Part shown: in pieces, positions 10,465 through 21,784 of the stretch | How the letters are laid out: every line of letters begins with the position of its first letter | Position numbering within the stretch: position 1 is the stretch's first letter | Source of the DNA: Pleodorina starrii | Lineage: Eukaryota; Chlorophyta; Chlorophyceae; Chlamydomonadales; Volvocaceae | Direction: 5' to 3' | Length of the DNA stretch: 64,000 bases | Assembly (NCBI GenBank): GCA_030267565.1 | Contig: BRXU01000015.1 | Location: 1,053,001 to 1,117,000, forward strand | Made by a program: the position numbers and the translations under genes | Notes under the pieces: model-generated | What the model saw: only the letters and a program-made list of their open reading frames with translations | Told to the model about the DNA's origin: nothing | Databases searched by the model: none

Positions 10465-12641
10465 GGTGGAGCAAAGTGCGTCCTTCGCGTCCGCTTGGAG
10501 CTCAGTGGCGCTGCGCCTGGGGCAGCCATCGGGCCGAGCAGAATCACCAACGGCATCGCCAGCATGTATTCATTCATCAACATCTGACGTAAATATTATG
10601 TGCTGTAATGAACGTGGATCAGCGCTGCAAATGGTCGGCCGGTGGCTGTGGTCGTCGTTGATGGACTTCCCATCCAAATCCATCGGCCCGCTCACTCACC
10701 ACACCGACTGAAATTCCCTCACACCAGCGCTCAGGTGACGAGCTGCTGACCAGATCCGCGCTGCGCGCTGCGAAGACAGGTTTACAGGTCGTTCAGTCGC
10801 TGTTGGCCCGGGGCCACAAACTTCGACAATTCCGGTCCAATAGGATAAAACAATATTCCATAAATTTAATAATATTTGTAAGAGAAACGAGGTAGGACCG
10901 AAAGTACGAACAAAGTTGTACATGGGGCTCCCACAAGCGCGGTCGGGATTGTCGATGGCCTTCAGCAGTACCCAGGGACTCCCTGCCCCAGCTGCACGCA
11001 AGTTATGGCGCGGCAAGTTGAGAGTAAGTCAAGCGTCTGTCTCTTGGTCATAGGTGCCGGGTAGGAACTCCAGGCAAGCAGTCCAGGCTTATACCTGGCT
11101 TAGGGGCCGAGCGCTGCCCTACACTGCGCCTAACAAACGATGCCTCAGGCTGGGGTCTGCTTCCCGAGACACATCATGTTGCTGTTCAGGTTATCGTGAT
11201 GAGCCTGCTGGGTTAATCCGTGGGTTAATCCGCTGGCAGCTTGCCCGGCCCCTGTAGTAATATGAGCAGTACGCGTTATGCTTCGGTCGGGGTGCACAAG
11301 GTGCTTCACTGGACAAGTAGTTAATACTGCGTTTTAACCCCCCAACCGTCAACCGACCGACCCTGTACAGGTAGCGATGAAGGTCACTCACGCCTTGTTG
11401 CGCACCGTCGCCACTCACACGCCACTACCGTATCACCTATTCACCTTTGTAACTTATTTAGATGTAACAACAAAACTGTAGTAAGGCCGAAGCTTTGGAG
11501 TTCATCCGAAACCATGGCGTGGCTCTCCAGCTCCCCTTGCCCCTTCCCAGGCCGCAAGCAATGGCGGCCAACCGCCTTCCGCGCTCTAGGTACGATAGCC
11601 CCTCCACGCACCCTTTAGGCACACGCACCGCACATCACAAGGTGCTTCGATCCCTCATTCCAATTTCGCCAACAGTACACGACCTCCCTATACAGATCGG
11701 ACCGCAGCACCATTTCAACAAATCAACGCAGTCGAGCCCTTTATGGAAAATTGGAAATATACCGTAGTGACGCAACCACGTCAATACGACGCTGTCAAGG
11801 CCCTCCACAAATCACGTCCCGCAGGCACCCATCGCGCTTTTGCCGCCCGCTACGGCACCGAAGAGACCATCAAAGGGACCGAACCGGGCCGCCCGCCTGC
11901 GCCTGCCCCTGCGCCACCCACAGCGGTACCCTCCCAGCAGCCAGAGAGGGACGACCCTTCACCCGTGAGAAACTGGGCACGTAGTGCAGAGCTTGGGGCC
12001 GCCAACTGACCCAACTGCCTCGGCGGGACATTGTGCTGTCTCGTGCTTCCTGACTAAGTACTCCCTTTCCTCTTTCAAATGATTATAACAGGCAGCTCAC
12101 CTCAAACCTACCTCCATCGTCCCCCGCCTCGCGTCCATGATGTCTCAACCGCGTCCATGCAACGCACGTGGCGAACGTGATCACCAGGGTCACGGAAAGA
12201 GACCCGCGGGTCACGGACAATCGAAAATGGACACAGCCCCTTCGCGCTTCGCTCGCCCAATCGTCAATCATAACGCACCGCATCCGCCCGCCCGGCATCG
12301 CGTGTTTTATCAACGGTCAACCTGCTTTGGCCCGTTCGGCTTCCACGGATGCCTGCCGCACCTGTGTGGCTTCAGGACTTGAAACTACCGCAAAGCCCTA
12401 AGCCCACACCGGTAGCGGCTCCCATGGACACCCAGCAGAGGCAGCCCTGCCAGCACACGCAAGGCCGCAAGCCCCATCCTCCTCCCGTAGCAACCCAGTA
12501 CGGACACAGCCGCGGACCAACGGACGGAGGGCTGGTGCGCAGGTAGGGCGATGGGCGCGGCTTGGCACCCCAGGCTGTGGCCGCCACCCCACACGGCACG
12601 GCACCCGCTGTCCCTCCAACAACAACACCAGTGCGCGCCGT
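10465..12641. other. intergenic region, no gene recognised
   Basis: Upstream of the oxidoreductase start and downstream of the GT77 gene A stop, both on the - strand. The lower-GC part at 10830-10920 (AATATTCCATAAATTTAAT and neighbours) may include promoter DNA of the oxidoreductase. I saw no conserved ORF, tRNA or clear repeat. Confidence 0.5.
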
Positions 12642-15600
12642 TCACCCGGCGCGTTGCGGCAGCAGTTTCAGCGGGCCCACGTCGCCCACGCCCAAGGCCC
12701 CCGCGGCGGGCAGCGGCGGCGTGCGGTGCAGGTAGCTGAAGCGCGGCTGCAGCTGCGGCAGGTCCGCCAGCCGGTCGGGCGGCAGCGCCACCAGCTGTAC
12801 CCCCTCCGTCAGGTTCTTAGCGGCCATGTCGGGCGGGCTGCGGCAGCACCAGTGCGTCACGTACTTTTGGATCTGGGTGTCGTACTGCTTGCCCGTCTCC
12901 GCGCGCGCAAAGCCCCCCAGCGTGCGCGCGGGCTGCGTCAGGTGCACCACGCGCGCGCCGGCCGCGTGGCGCGCCACCAGCGCCGCAAACTCGCCGTCGG
13001 AGAGCGGCGCGGCGACGGTGAGGCGGCGGCCGTAGCCTCGGGAGCTGGTGTTCTCTGCCAACAGGACCATCTGGTCGGGATCCAGCTGACCGGGTGGCCG
13101 GGGCAGCACGGAGGGCACCACCTCCAGATAGGAGCGCTGCGGTGGGGGCAGGATGGAGGGGGCAGGATGGAGGCAGGATGGAGGGGTAAAATGTGGGATG
13201 CGTGGTTGGTACTGGTTGCAGCAACCAGCCCGTAGCTAATCATGAAGTCCAGCAGGGTGGGAGCAGTATGAAAGCAATCTAAAGAGGTTAGCTGGCTGAG
13301 CCGAGGGTTTCAAGAGAGGAGAGAGCCGCAGCCAAGTGAACGATGGGTCAGAGGCCGTGCAGGGGTGGAGGGCAGGCGAAGCGCGGCGATGACCCGCCGT
13401 GGGAGTCAGGTGAAGCGCGAACGCAGGGGGCGGGGGCACGGAGGTGGTCGGGTGCTGGGAGTGCGGCGCCCCGTGTGGCGTGGCGGGGTGCGAGTGCAGG
13501 TTCGGCCGCGGCAGTTGGACGGCCGAGCTGCAGAGTACGGAGGCGGGCGGTCACGTCATTGTAATGTAACGTTATTGTAATGTCACGTGTTACGTACCTT
13601 GATCTCGTCGGGCACTTTTGGGTTGTCCAGAAAAGAGTACTCCCGGATGAACACGCGGTGGCCCGAGTACTCGGTGTTGCCGGGCGGGAGGCCAAAGCCC
13701 TGCTGCAGCTTCTTGACGCGCAGCACGTGGCTCAGCGCGCACACGAAGGGGAAGGTGGACAGCTCCTCGTTGTTGATGCGGCAGGCCTGCGTCTGGTACC
13801 AGTTCTTGGAGCAGTAGCACAGAAACTGGGGCGGAAGGAGGCGAAGCGGGGGGGGCGATCGGGAGCGGGGCGGGAGGAGGATGCAGCACAGCATCGAATG
13901 CGGGGGCAGGTTTCGTTGTACTGAACACATGAAGCCGGAGAGATGAGGACGGAAGTACGGCGATGGCGTGTTTGGGCGGCCTGTGTGGGCAGCCAGTGCT
14001 TTAGCTTCCTCGATGCGGGTGAGGTGGACTGAGGTGGACTGAGGTGGAGGTGAACGTGGGCCGGAGCCGTTCTTCGCGTCCGGGCGCCAGCCAGCGTGCC
14101 CCCCACCCACCCGTGGCATGACGAGGGTCCGGTTGGTGATGAGCGCCGCCGCCAATGCAAAGTAGGTCTGCTGCAGCTGGTAGTTGGCGGCGGAGACGTG
14201 GAAGCGGATCATCTCCTCGGTGCGAGAATTGGGCCAGGAGTTGAACCCGTCCGGCATCTGTGGCGCGCGGGGGGGGGGGAAGGGCGGCCGAGCGAAAGCG
14301 GCACCGGTCGCAGCTGGAAAAGGAGCGTAATGAAATGCGCACAGCCCCAGGCCACGGCTCACCGCCTCCCCCGGTAAGCAAGCAGGCGCGACTGCCCGGC
14401 GCGCCGCCGACCTACACAGCAGCCCCCCTTGTGGAACTGCTGCCGCGGCAAGTCCGAAGTCCCCGTGCATCTGGCGCACCGAACAACAAGGCAAGCTTCA
14501 AGGAAGCGCACACAAATTGAGCAGAGAGCGCTCGGGGGGTGCGCCAGCGGCGCAGGCGAGGAAAGGCAAGGATAGAGACGAGCCCGAATCAATCCACGCA
14601 TTCAACGTATGGGCACACAGCCCAGAATGGCCCACACGCATTGGCCGCAGCGCGCCAGCCGTACCTGCAGCTGGTCAAGGTCAAAGGACAGCAGGTACGG
14701 CTCCGTATAGTACGACGGCTCGTCATGGAACTTCATCGCGTCCCGCATGTTCTGCCGCTTGCTCTCCATGGTGCTGCCGCCCCACACCCAGTGCACCTCG
14801 TACAGCGGGTGCTCCAGCTTCTGCATTCGGTTCGGGCGGATGGGCACCAAGGCAGAGGCAGCGCGCGGACGCAGCTCATTCTCTCCATGCTGCCGGCTTT
14901 CCAGCGCGCAAGGGCCGCTCTGCACTTCAAAGACCACAGACCATCTAAATGGTCAGGTTACACCAACACCAGCAGGTTGCACCAACACCAACACCAAAAT
15001 AACACCGACCCGCGGGTCATGTCCGCCCACCCACCTCCGACAGCCTGGCGTTCACGTAGGTGTAGGTGTTGCCAAACATGGAGGCGGGCAGGAAGGAGAT
15101 GGCGGTGGTGTTGGAGAAGGCGGCGTAGAAGAGCCGGTTGGTGGTGGCGGTGGCGGTGGGCATGTCCGTATCGCCGTGGAAGTACTGCCCGCGCGTCAGG
15201 AAGTTCAAGCCGTCCTGGTCGTGGCCGACGCGCTTGTCCTGCCAGGTAAGCCACAGCGCGAAGAACTCCCGGCCGCCTGGCCACTGACGCAGGAAGTACA
15301 CTCCTGCGTACGGCAGGGCCAGGCGCGGGTGGGGCCAGGGCCAGGTGCGGGTGGGGCCAGGGCCAGGTGCGGGTGGGGCCAGGGCCAGGTGCGGGTGCGG
15401 GCGTCGACGTGGCGCGCGGAACCGGAGGCTGCCAATAGCACAGGGGTGGCAAAAAGCGTTCAACCAGCCACCAAGCTACCCACCTACCCAGCCACCCACC
15501 CACGCACCCGTGTTGATGTTGGTATGCGGATTGGCAGACATCTCCAGCCCCGTGTCGCCCTTTCCGTTGTGGGTCGACACGGCGTCGGTGGCGAGGACCA

Positions 15601-16599
15601 TGTGCACCGGTGTGGCGAGCAGCGACATAAAGTACGGCAGCGGGTCGCTGAACCACACCACATCCGCGTCCGAGTGTACGATGTTCACACCCATGTCGTA
15701 CACGGCCTTCATCACGTGGACCTGCGGCGGCAGCGATGGCGGCGCAGGCGGCGGCGGCGGCAGCAAGGTGGGCTTTCAGGCCCTTGCTTTGGCCTTGTAA
15801 CGCGTTCTCCGCAGAATGTGGGTAATGGCCAGCTGCCGCAGGTCCCTGCCCGTCGCTACGAGGGCCCCCAGGGAGGCCTGCACCTCGGCAGCCTTCGCAG
15901 CCTTCGCCACGCCAAACCAGAGCAAAACCCCGCCTCCCCATGCACTCCATTTTACCTTGTTCCATGTCGTCATGGTCCAGTGGTGGCCGCCCCACTTGTA
16001 GGTCGTGTCTGGGGAAGGGCGTCCGTTACCGCAGCGCCGAGCGGCAGGAGGTAAAGAGGCATGCAGATGGGCAGTACTCCTTTCCCTTCGCGTTCCCCTG
16101 CCCTCGCCCCCGCGTTCCCCCCCACCCCAAGTCCAAATCACACACCTGAGCCCTTGTATTTAAGGACCTCCTGGGGCGCATTGAAACATTGTTTGACCCC
16201 CATGGCCCCCATTGCCATGGAGGTCTCCGGGTCCAGGGCCGCTATGAGCCAGTACGTAATGTTGGCTGCCTGGATGTTTTCCACGTAGCTGGGTCCAAAG
16301 CATTTCCATACGATTTTGTCGATGACTGTGACCAGGACGGTGTTCTGCCGGGCAACCCCGTGCACCAGCTCGCGGGTGAGGGGTCCACAATGCGCTACCC
16401 CAGCGACACCGGTATCCGACTGAAGAGCTCTATTTTGCTGATGAGGTGCTGTATCCCATGGGTTGCCCTCAAGGAACCAGGTGGGGGACGCATGCTTCGA
16501 TCGTGCTGCGACTGTTAGGAGGAATCCAGACAGCAACGTCAGGTAAGACTTTAACATAACCGATAAGCTTATCGCGAGCATTGCTCTGCAAGCGGGCAT
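12642..16599 (-). CDS. GT77 arabinosyltransferase, XEG113-like (copy A)
   Basis: Exons in transcription order: 16599-16146, 16008-15956, 15721-15508, 15303-15035, 14820-14665, 14257-14111, 13825-13598 and 13136-12642, totalling 2016 nt, 671 aa. The ATG at 16599 puts a hydrophobic signal anchor (AISLSVMLKSYLTLLSGFLL) at the N-terminus; an in-frame upstream ATG at 16701 is possible. The nucleotide-diphospho-sugar transferase domain has HSDADVVWFSDPLPY, with the DxD motif at 187-189, and HDQDGLNF. The C-terminal half carries MKFHDEPSYY, ANYQLQQTYFALAAALITNR, and REYSFLDNPKVPD. These match Arabidopsis XEG113, which adds arabinose to hydroxyproline-linked chains on extensins in the Golgi. In this alga the likely substrate is wall or matrix hydroxyproline-rich glycoprotein (inference). 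Paralogous to the divergent neighbour. Confidence 0.88.
15316..15400. repeat. 22-bp tandem repeat in GT77 copy A intron
   Basis: About four copies of GTGCGGGTGGGGCCAGGGCC plus two bases, in the intron just upstream (transcript sense) of the exon at 15303-15035. Confidence 0.85.
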
Positions 16600-16887
16600 G
16601 ATTGCTCCATCGGTCGTGGTGAAACGGGTTGTGTTTGGAAATCTGAGTTTGGAACCAGAGGCAAAACGTAGGTCCTTGCCAGCAAATGCAATGACATACA
16701 TTAATTATGTATACATCGAATTATGCATAGTATAAAAATTGACTTGAAACCTCAAATTGAAACGTACTTTGGCAGAAAGCACAACAGTTGCATTCTTTCA
16801 TAGGAACGGTTGCAGATGAGCGCACGTGCATACGGGTTGCGTAATTGATAGCATGTATCTAGAGCACAGGACAGCACAAACGCTGCC
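16600..16887. promoter_or_regulatory. 288-bp bidirectional promoter region between GT77 paralogs
   Basis: The whole space between the two divergent start codons. It holds an AT-rich core at 16697-16745. TATAAAAA at 16731-16738 on the + strand is about 150 bp before the copy B ATG and is a candidate TATA box for that gene. No equally clear TATA box was seen for copy A. Co-regulation of the pair is plausible but inferred. Confidence 0.6.
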
Positions 16888-19800
16888 ATGAAGCCGTCCC
16901 ACCTCCTGCACGCGCTGGCCCTGGGACTGCTGGCCAGGCTCGTCTTCCCCGCCGCCGGCAACGGCCCCGGGCCGTGGTCCAACTCCCACACCTCCAGCTC
17001 TGTGAAAACCTCCCAGCTGCTGGGGCCAGCCGCCTCCCTCGGTCGCCGCAGCCTCCTGGCGGCAGCCGGCAGCGCCTGCGGGCCCCTGACACGTGAGCTC
17101 GTACAGCGGGTTGCGCGGGAAAACACCGTCATGGTGACCGCCATCGATAAGCTGGCCTGGAAGACCTTTGGACCCACCTTCGTGGAGAACATCCAAGCCG
17201 CTAAAATCACCTACTGGCTCATCGCGGCGCTTGACCCGGAGACTTCCGTGGCGCTGGGCGAGCTGGGCATAACCAACTGCTTCAACCCGCCCACCGGCCG
17301 GCTCAAGTACACTGGCACGGGTAGGCGCGATGCCTCCACGGAAGGGAAGGCCTCCACGCGGGCAATCAAAGCAAGGCGTGGAGAAAAAAAGACTGGCGTT
17401 GCTTTTCAAGGGCCCAGCCGTGACCTGTCCGGACCTGGCGGCCGCCGGGGAGCTACGGCTTGCGCTGTGTATGGAAAAAGGCCTGTCAGGGGGGGCCCCA
17501 GCACCCGCCTGCACAGCACCTGTGCGCACAATGCCGCGACCCTGCCTTCTCCCGTGTACCTCCTTCCCGTGTACCCGTGATGCACCGCTGATGTCGAGTT
17601 GTGAGCCCCCCGGTATCGAACTGGCCCCTTAATGTTGATGTTGATGACTTGATGTTGCCCCACAGATACCAACTACCACTGGGGGAGCCACCACTGGTCC
17701 CAAACCACCTGGAACAAGGTATGTGTGTGTGGGGGGGGGGCTGTGGCCCAAGGGGGCTGTGGCGCTGCGCCATGCGCGGGCCCTAGGGCCTAGGGCCTGG
17801 GGTGGTGCGACGGGGCAGGCCCCCACGCAGGGCGCACCCACCCTAGGCCCTACGCCGCCCTTTCCTTGCTACCCTACCTAGCCTGCTGCCTGGGGCCGTG
17901 CAGCGCCGTGAACCGCTCCGACTGAGGCCCACGTTCTCTTCAAGCCAGGGGTGGGGGGTGGGACCGGTGTGCACCGGTTTCCCCATTCCCAGTCGGGAAC
18001 TCGCACCGACACAAACCGGAATCTGAACCGGAATCTGAATCTGAATCCGGGACCTGAATCTGGATCTGGGTCCGCCCCCACCCTCGAAGCCCCCTCCGAA
18101 GCCCCTTCCGCCCTCTGCGCCCTCGACCCCTCCCCCCCACCACCACGTGCTTAATCCGCCCGCCCCTCCCCGCCCCCCGTCGCCCCCCTCAGGTGCACCT
18201 GGTCCGGGCGGTGTACGAGCTAGGCTTCCACGTGCTCCACTCGGACGGCGACGTGGTGTGGTTCCGCGACCCACTGCCCTTCTTCCTCGCCCAGCTGGGG
18301 GGGCCCGCACACATCATCATCTCAATCGATGCGCTGTCCACCCACAACCCCGCGGGGGAGGTGGCGGTGGAGTTCGATTCCTCGCCCTACACCAACATCA
18401 ACACGGGTGGGGCTGGGACGCTGGCGGGGGGAGGGGGCCGGCCCCGCTGCCCGCTGCCCCCCGGAATCGCCACGCCGATTAATCCGTCCGTCCTCTCACT
18501 CCCTCTCCCGCACTCCCTCTCCTCCCTCCCTTCCTTCCTTGTCCCTTCACCCGCCCTCCCGCCCTCCTGGCGTCTATCTCCGTCCCTTCGCTGCGCCATC
18601 TCCTTCACCTCCCTCCGTCCATCTCCCTCCGGCCTGCCGCCCCCGCCCCCCCCCCCCGCCCCCACGTATCATTCTGCTTTCCTTCTCTTCTCTTACCCCC
18701 TTCCCCTCCCGCAGGCATCTACTTCGTCCGTCAGTGGCCCGGCGGCGTTGCCTTCTTCGACACGGTGTGGCTACCCATGCAGGACCGGCACATCGGCCAC
18801 GACCAGGACGGTTTCAACTGGGTGGTCCGCGGCTCGTTCTTCCGGGAGGGCATCACCCCCGCCGCCATCATCCCGGAGGACACCTCGCTGCGCGTCTTCT
18901 ACGCCGCCTTCTCCAACACCACCGCCGTGGCCTTCCTGCCGCCCTCCATGTTTGGCAACACCTACACCTACGTGAACGCCAGGCTGTGGCAAGTACGGCC
19001 TCGGGGGGCTGGGCGCGGGGCGGTTGACGGGGTGCTGGGAGCTGGGCGGTGTCGAGCTTGGCACATACGAAAGGCCTGGGCTGCGTTGGGCTGGGCTGGG
19101 GCGGGGATGGGCGCTGGGCGGAATGGAGGGGAGGGGAGCAGGGCTTGCAGGTCAGCAGCGGCTGGGCTCGGCAGCCGCAACCACGCCGTGTTTGAGACCG
19201 TTTGAACAGCCCGACGGCGGTGTCGCCCCGGAAAGGATTGCGGTGCGCCCGCCCGTGATGAAACGCCCGCCCGCCCTGCCCCCTCCGCCCTCCGCCCTCC
19301 GCCGTGCGTCCCTCGCCCTCCACTCGGACCTCAAACCGCAACCCTCACTCCCTCCCTCTTCCTCCCTCCTCCTTCATCCGGGTTCGCCAACCTCGCCTCC
19401 GTTCCTTTGCTTCGGTACCTCTCCCTCACCCCTCAACCCTCGCCCCTCACTCTCAAGCACCGACCCTCCCTCCCCTCCCCCTCCCCTCCCCCTCCCCCTC
19501 CCCCTGCGGTATCATTTTTTACCCTCCCCCTCAGAGGCTCAGTCACCCGCTGTATGCGGTGCACTGGGTGTGGGGCGGTCGTACCATGGAGAGCAAGCGC
19601 CAGGACATGCGGGACGCCATGAAGTTCCATGACGAGCCGTCGTACTATACGGAGCCGTACCTGCTGTCCTTTGACCTTGACCAGCTGCAGGTAAGCAGGA
19701 GGAGGGGGTGGAGGGTCCTCCGGGCTTCGCTTAGCTTTAAGAGTTGGGGGGGCGTTGAGATCTCAGCAGCGGACAGATGTGTGTGTGTGTGTATTGACAG

Positions 19801-21784
19801 TCGACCGCCGTTGTCGTGTATGAGGGTAACGCACCTGGGTTGTCGTCCCCGTCCACCTCGGAGGGCGTGAACATGGGGTGCCTGATCCTGATGTCCCTTC
19901 CGACCCCTCCTGCTCTCCTCCCCTCCTGTCCTCCCGCTGCGCAGATGCCCCCCGACTACAACAGCTGGCGGGGCACCGAGGAGATGATCCGCTTCCACGT
20001 CGCCGCCGCCAACTACCAGCTGCAACAGGCCTACTTTGCATTGGCGGCGGCGCTCATCACCAACCGGACCCTAGTCATGCCACGGGTGGGGCGCGGGGTG
20101 GTATAAAGAGAAATCCGCAGCGGAGAAGGAGACGGCGTTAGGGGGGCTGGGTGGCTAGAGTGCCTGAGGACCGTACCCGGTGTGTTGACCTGGGACCTGG
20201 GACCCGGCTACGACGTAATCCTGTGGCTGTGGCTGTGGATGTGGCTGTGGCACGCAGCCCCCAAAGAGCCGAAGCCTTCGAAACGGAAAGGATGCGGCAC
20301 AATATCCCCACAACGTTCACATCGGAACCTCGTCCGTGCCATACCCCAAAAACATGCGCGTTCACGCGCGTCCATGCGCGTTCATGCGCATTCTCCGCTT
20401 CGCCGCTTCCCTTGACCGCAGTTTCTGTGCTACTGCTCCAAGAATTGGTACCAGACGCAGCAGTGCCGCATCAACGAGGAGACCGTCACGCAGTTCCCCT
20501 TTGTCTGCTCGCTGAGTCAGCTGCTGCGATCCAAGCGCCTGGCGCAGGGCTTCGGCCTCCCGCCCGGCAGCCCCGAGTACGGCGAGCCCCACCGCCGCGT
20601 GTTCATTCGGGAGTACTCCTTTCTGGACAACCCAAAGGTGCCGGACCTCATAAAGGTACGGCACGGGTCGTATACGGTACGGCAGCATGCGCGCGCGTTT
20701 CGACGCGAGTGGATCCATATCCGTATCCGGATGTTTGGATCTGCTTCGGTTTCGGATCCGATCCAGCTGAATGCTCCGGGATCTTTGATCCAGCGATCTT
20801 GGATTCGAGATTTCGGTTTCGAAGAGCTGGACGAGCGGTCGAGGCGAGCCGCCGCCTGCGCAACAGAACAGCCCGGTGCCTGCCTCCCTCACCACACACC
20901 CTAACACCCCAATCCCTTCATTCGCCCCCCGCAGACCTCATTCCTGGAGGTGGTGCCGTCAGACTCCCCCCGCGACCCCGCCCTCCGGCCCGATGAGCCG
21001 CTGGTGCTCTCCGAGGAGCCCGCCACTCGAGGCTACGGCCGCCGCATCACCGTCGTCGCGCCGCTATCGGACGGGGAGCTGGGCGCCGTGCTGGGGGAGC
21101 GGGGCGCCTACCCGCGCGCGCGCATCGTGCACCTGCCGCGTCCCGGCGCGGTGCTTTCCGGGTTTCGGAGCGGCGAGACGTGGCGGCTGTTCGACCAGGA
21201 GATCCAAAAGGTGGTGGCGTACTGGTGCTGCCGTACGCCGCCAGACATGGTGGTGAGCGGATGTGTGGGGCCGGTGTGTGTGTGTTTGTTTGGGTTGACG
21301 GGGGGATGGGCGGCGATGTCCCCCGCAGTTTTGGCCTCAATACAGCCACTCAAGAGTGAGGGCACTTTATTGGGCTGGGCGCGCGGTGGAGAAGGGAAGG
21401 GAAGGTACCGTTGTGGGATGGAGGGTGCGGCTGCTGCGACGGCTGGTGGATGCGGGTTGGACGCGCGATCCGCGGTGGGGAGCGGCGGTGGCCGTAGCCG
21501 GGGCTGAGGGACTGAGGAAGCCCCTGATGCCGTGCACTTTCCCTGATGCCTGTAGCTCTTATCATACCCCCTCCCCACCTCCTCCTCTTCCTCCTCCTCC
21601 TCCTCTTTCTGCTGCCGCTGCTGCCTCCCTCCCCCCCGCTCCGCAGTCCATGAACCTGACTGACAAGGTGCAGCTTGTGGCGCTGCCCCCCCACCGCTAC
21701 CCCCACCTGCCCGCCATCAAGGGCTCCACCTACCTGCACCTGCTGGGACCCATCAACCGACCCGAGGGAGCAGACATCAAGTAG
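16888..21784 (+). CDS. GT77 arabinosyltransferase, XEG113-like (copy B)
   Basis: Exons 16888-17320, 17666-17718, 18193-18406, 18715-18992, 19535-19690, 19945-20085, 20422-20655, 20935-21252 and 21647-21784 (TAG), totalling 1965 nt, 654 aa, all phases agreeing. The N-terminus has a hydrophobic signal segment (LLHALALGLLARLVF). The catalytic part has HSDGDVVWFRDPLPFF, DxD at 180-182, and HDQDGFNW. The second half has MKFHDEPSYYTEP, ANYQLQQAYFALAAALITNR and FIREYSFLDNPKVPD at 486-500. Family and role are as for copy A: Golgi transfer of arabinose to hydroxyproline-rich glycoproteins. Exons 2, 3 and 5 have exactly the same lengths as in copy A (53, 214 and 156 nt). The intron at 21253-21646 has no counterpart in copy A. 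Intron 4 ends with a short match to the dispersed repeat near 19504-19520. Confidence 0.9.
20112..20137 (+). repeat. fragment of dispersed repeat element
   Basis: CCGCAGCGGAGAAGGAGACGGCG and its flank resemble the first 25 bases of the dispersed element, in an intron of GT77 copy B. No further match was seen downstream. Confidence 0.4.
20700..20830. repeat. degenerate GGATCY/TCGGTTTC repeats in intron
   Basis: Intron 7 of GT77 copy B contains many short near-repeats of GGATCC, GGATCT, TTTCGG and ATCCGGAT with no strict period. Confidence 0.5.

Noticed and set aside
16189..16518. Open frame antisense to GT77 copy A exon 1, and its counterpart at 16752-17210 antisense to copy B
   Set aside because: Both are antisense shadows of conserved coding exons. 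They resemble each other only because the sense exons are paralogous.
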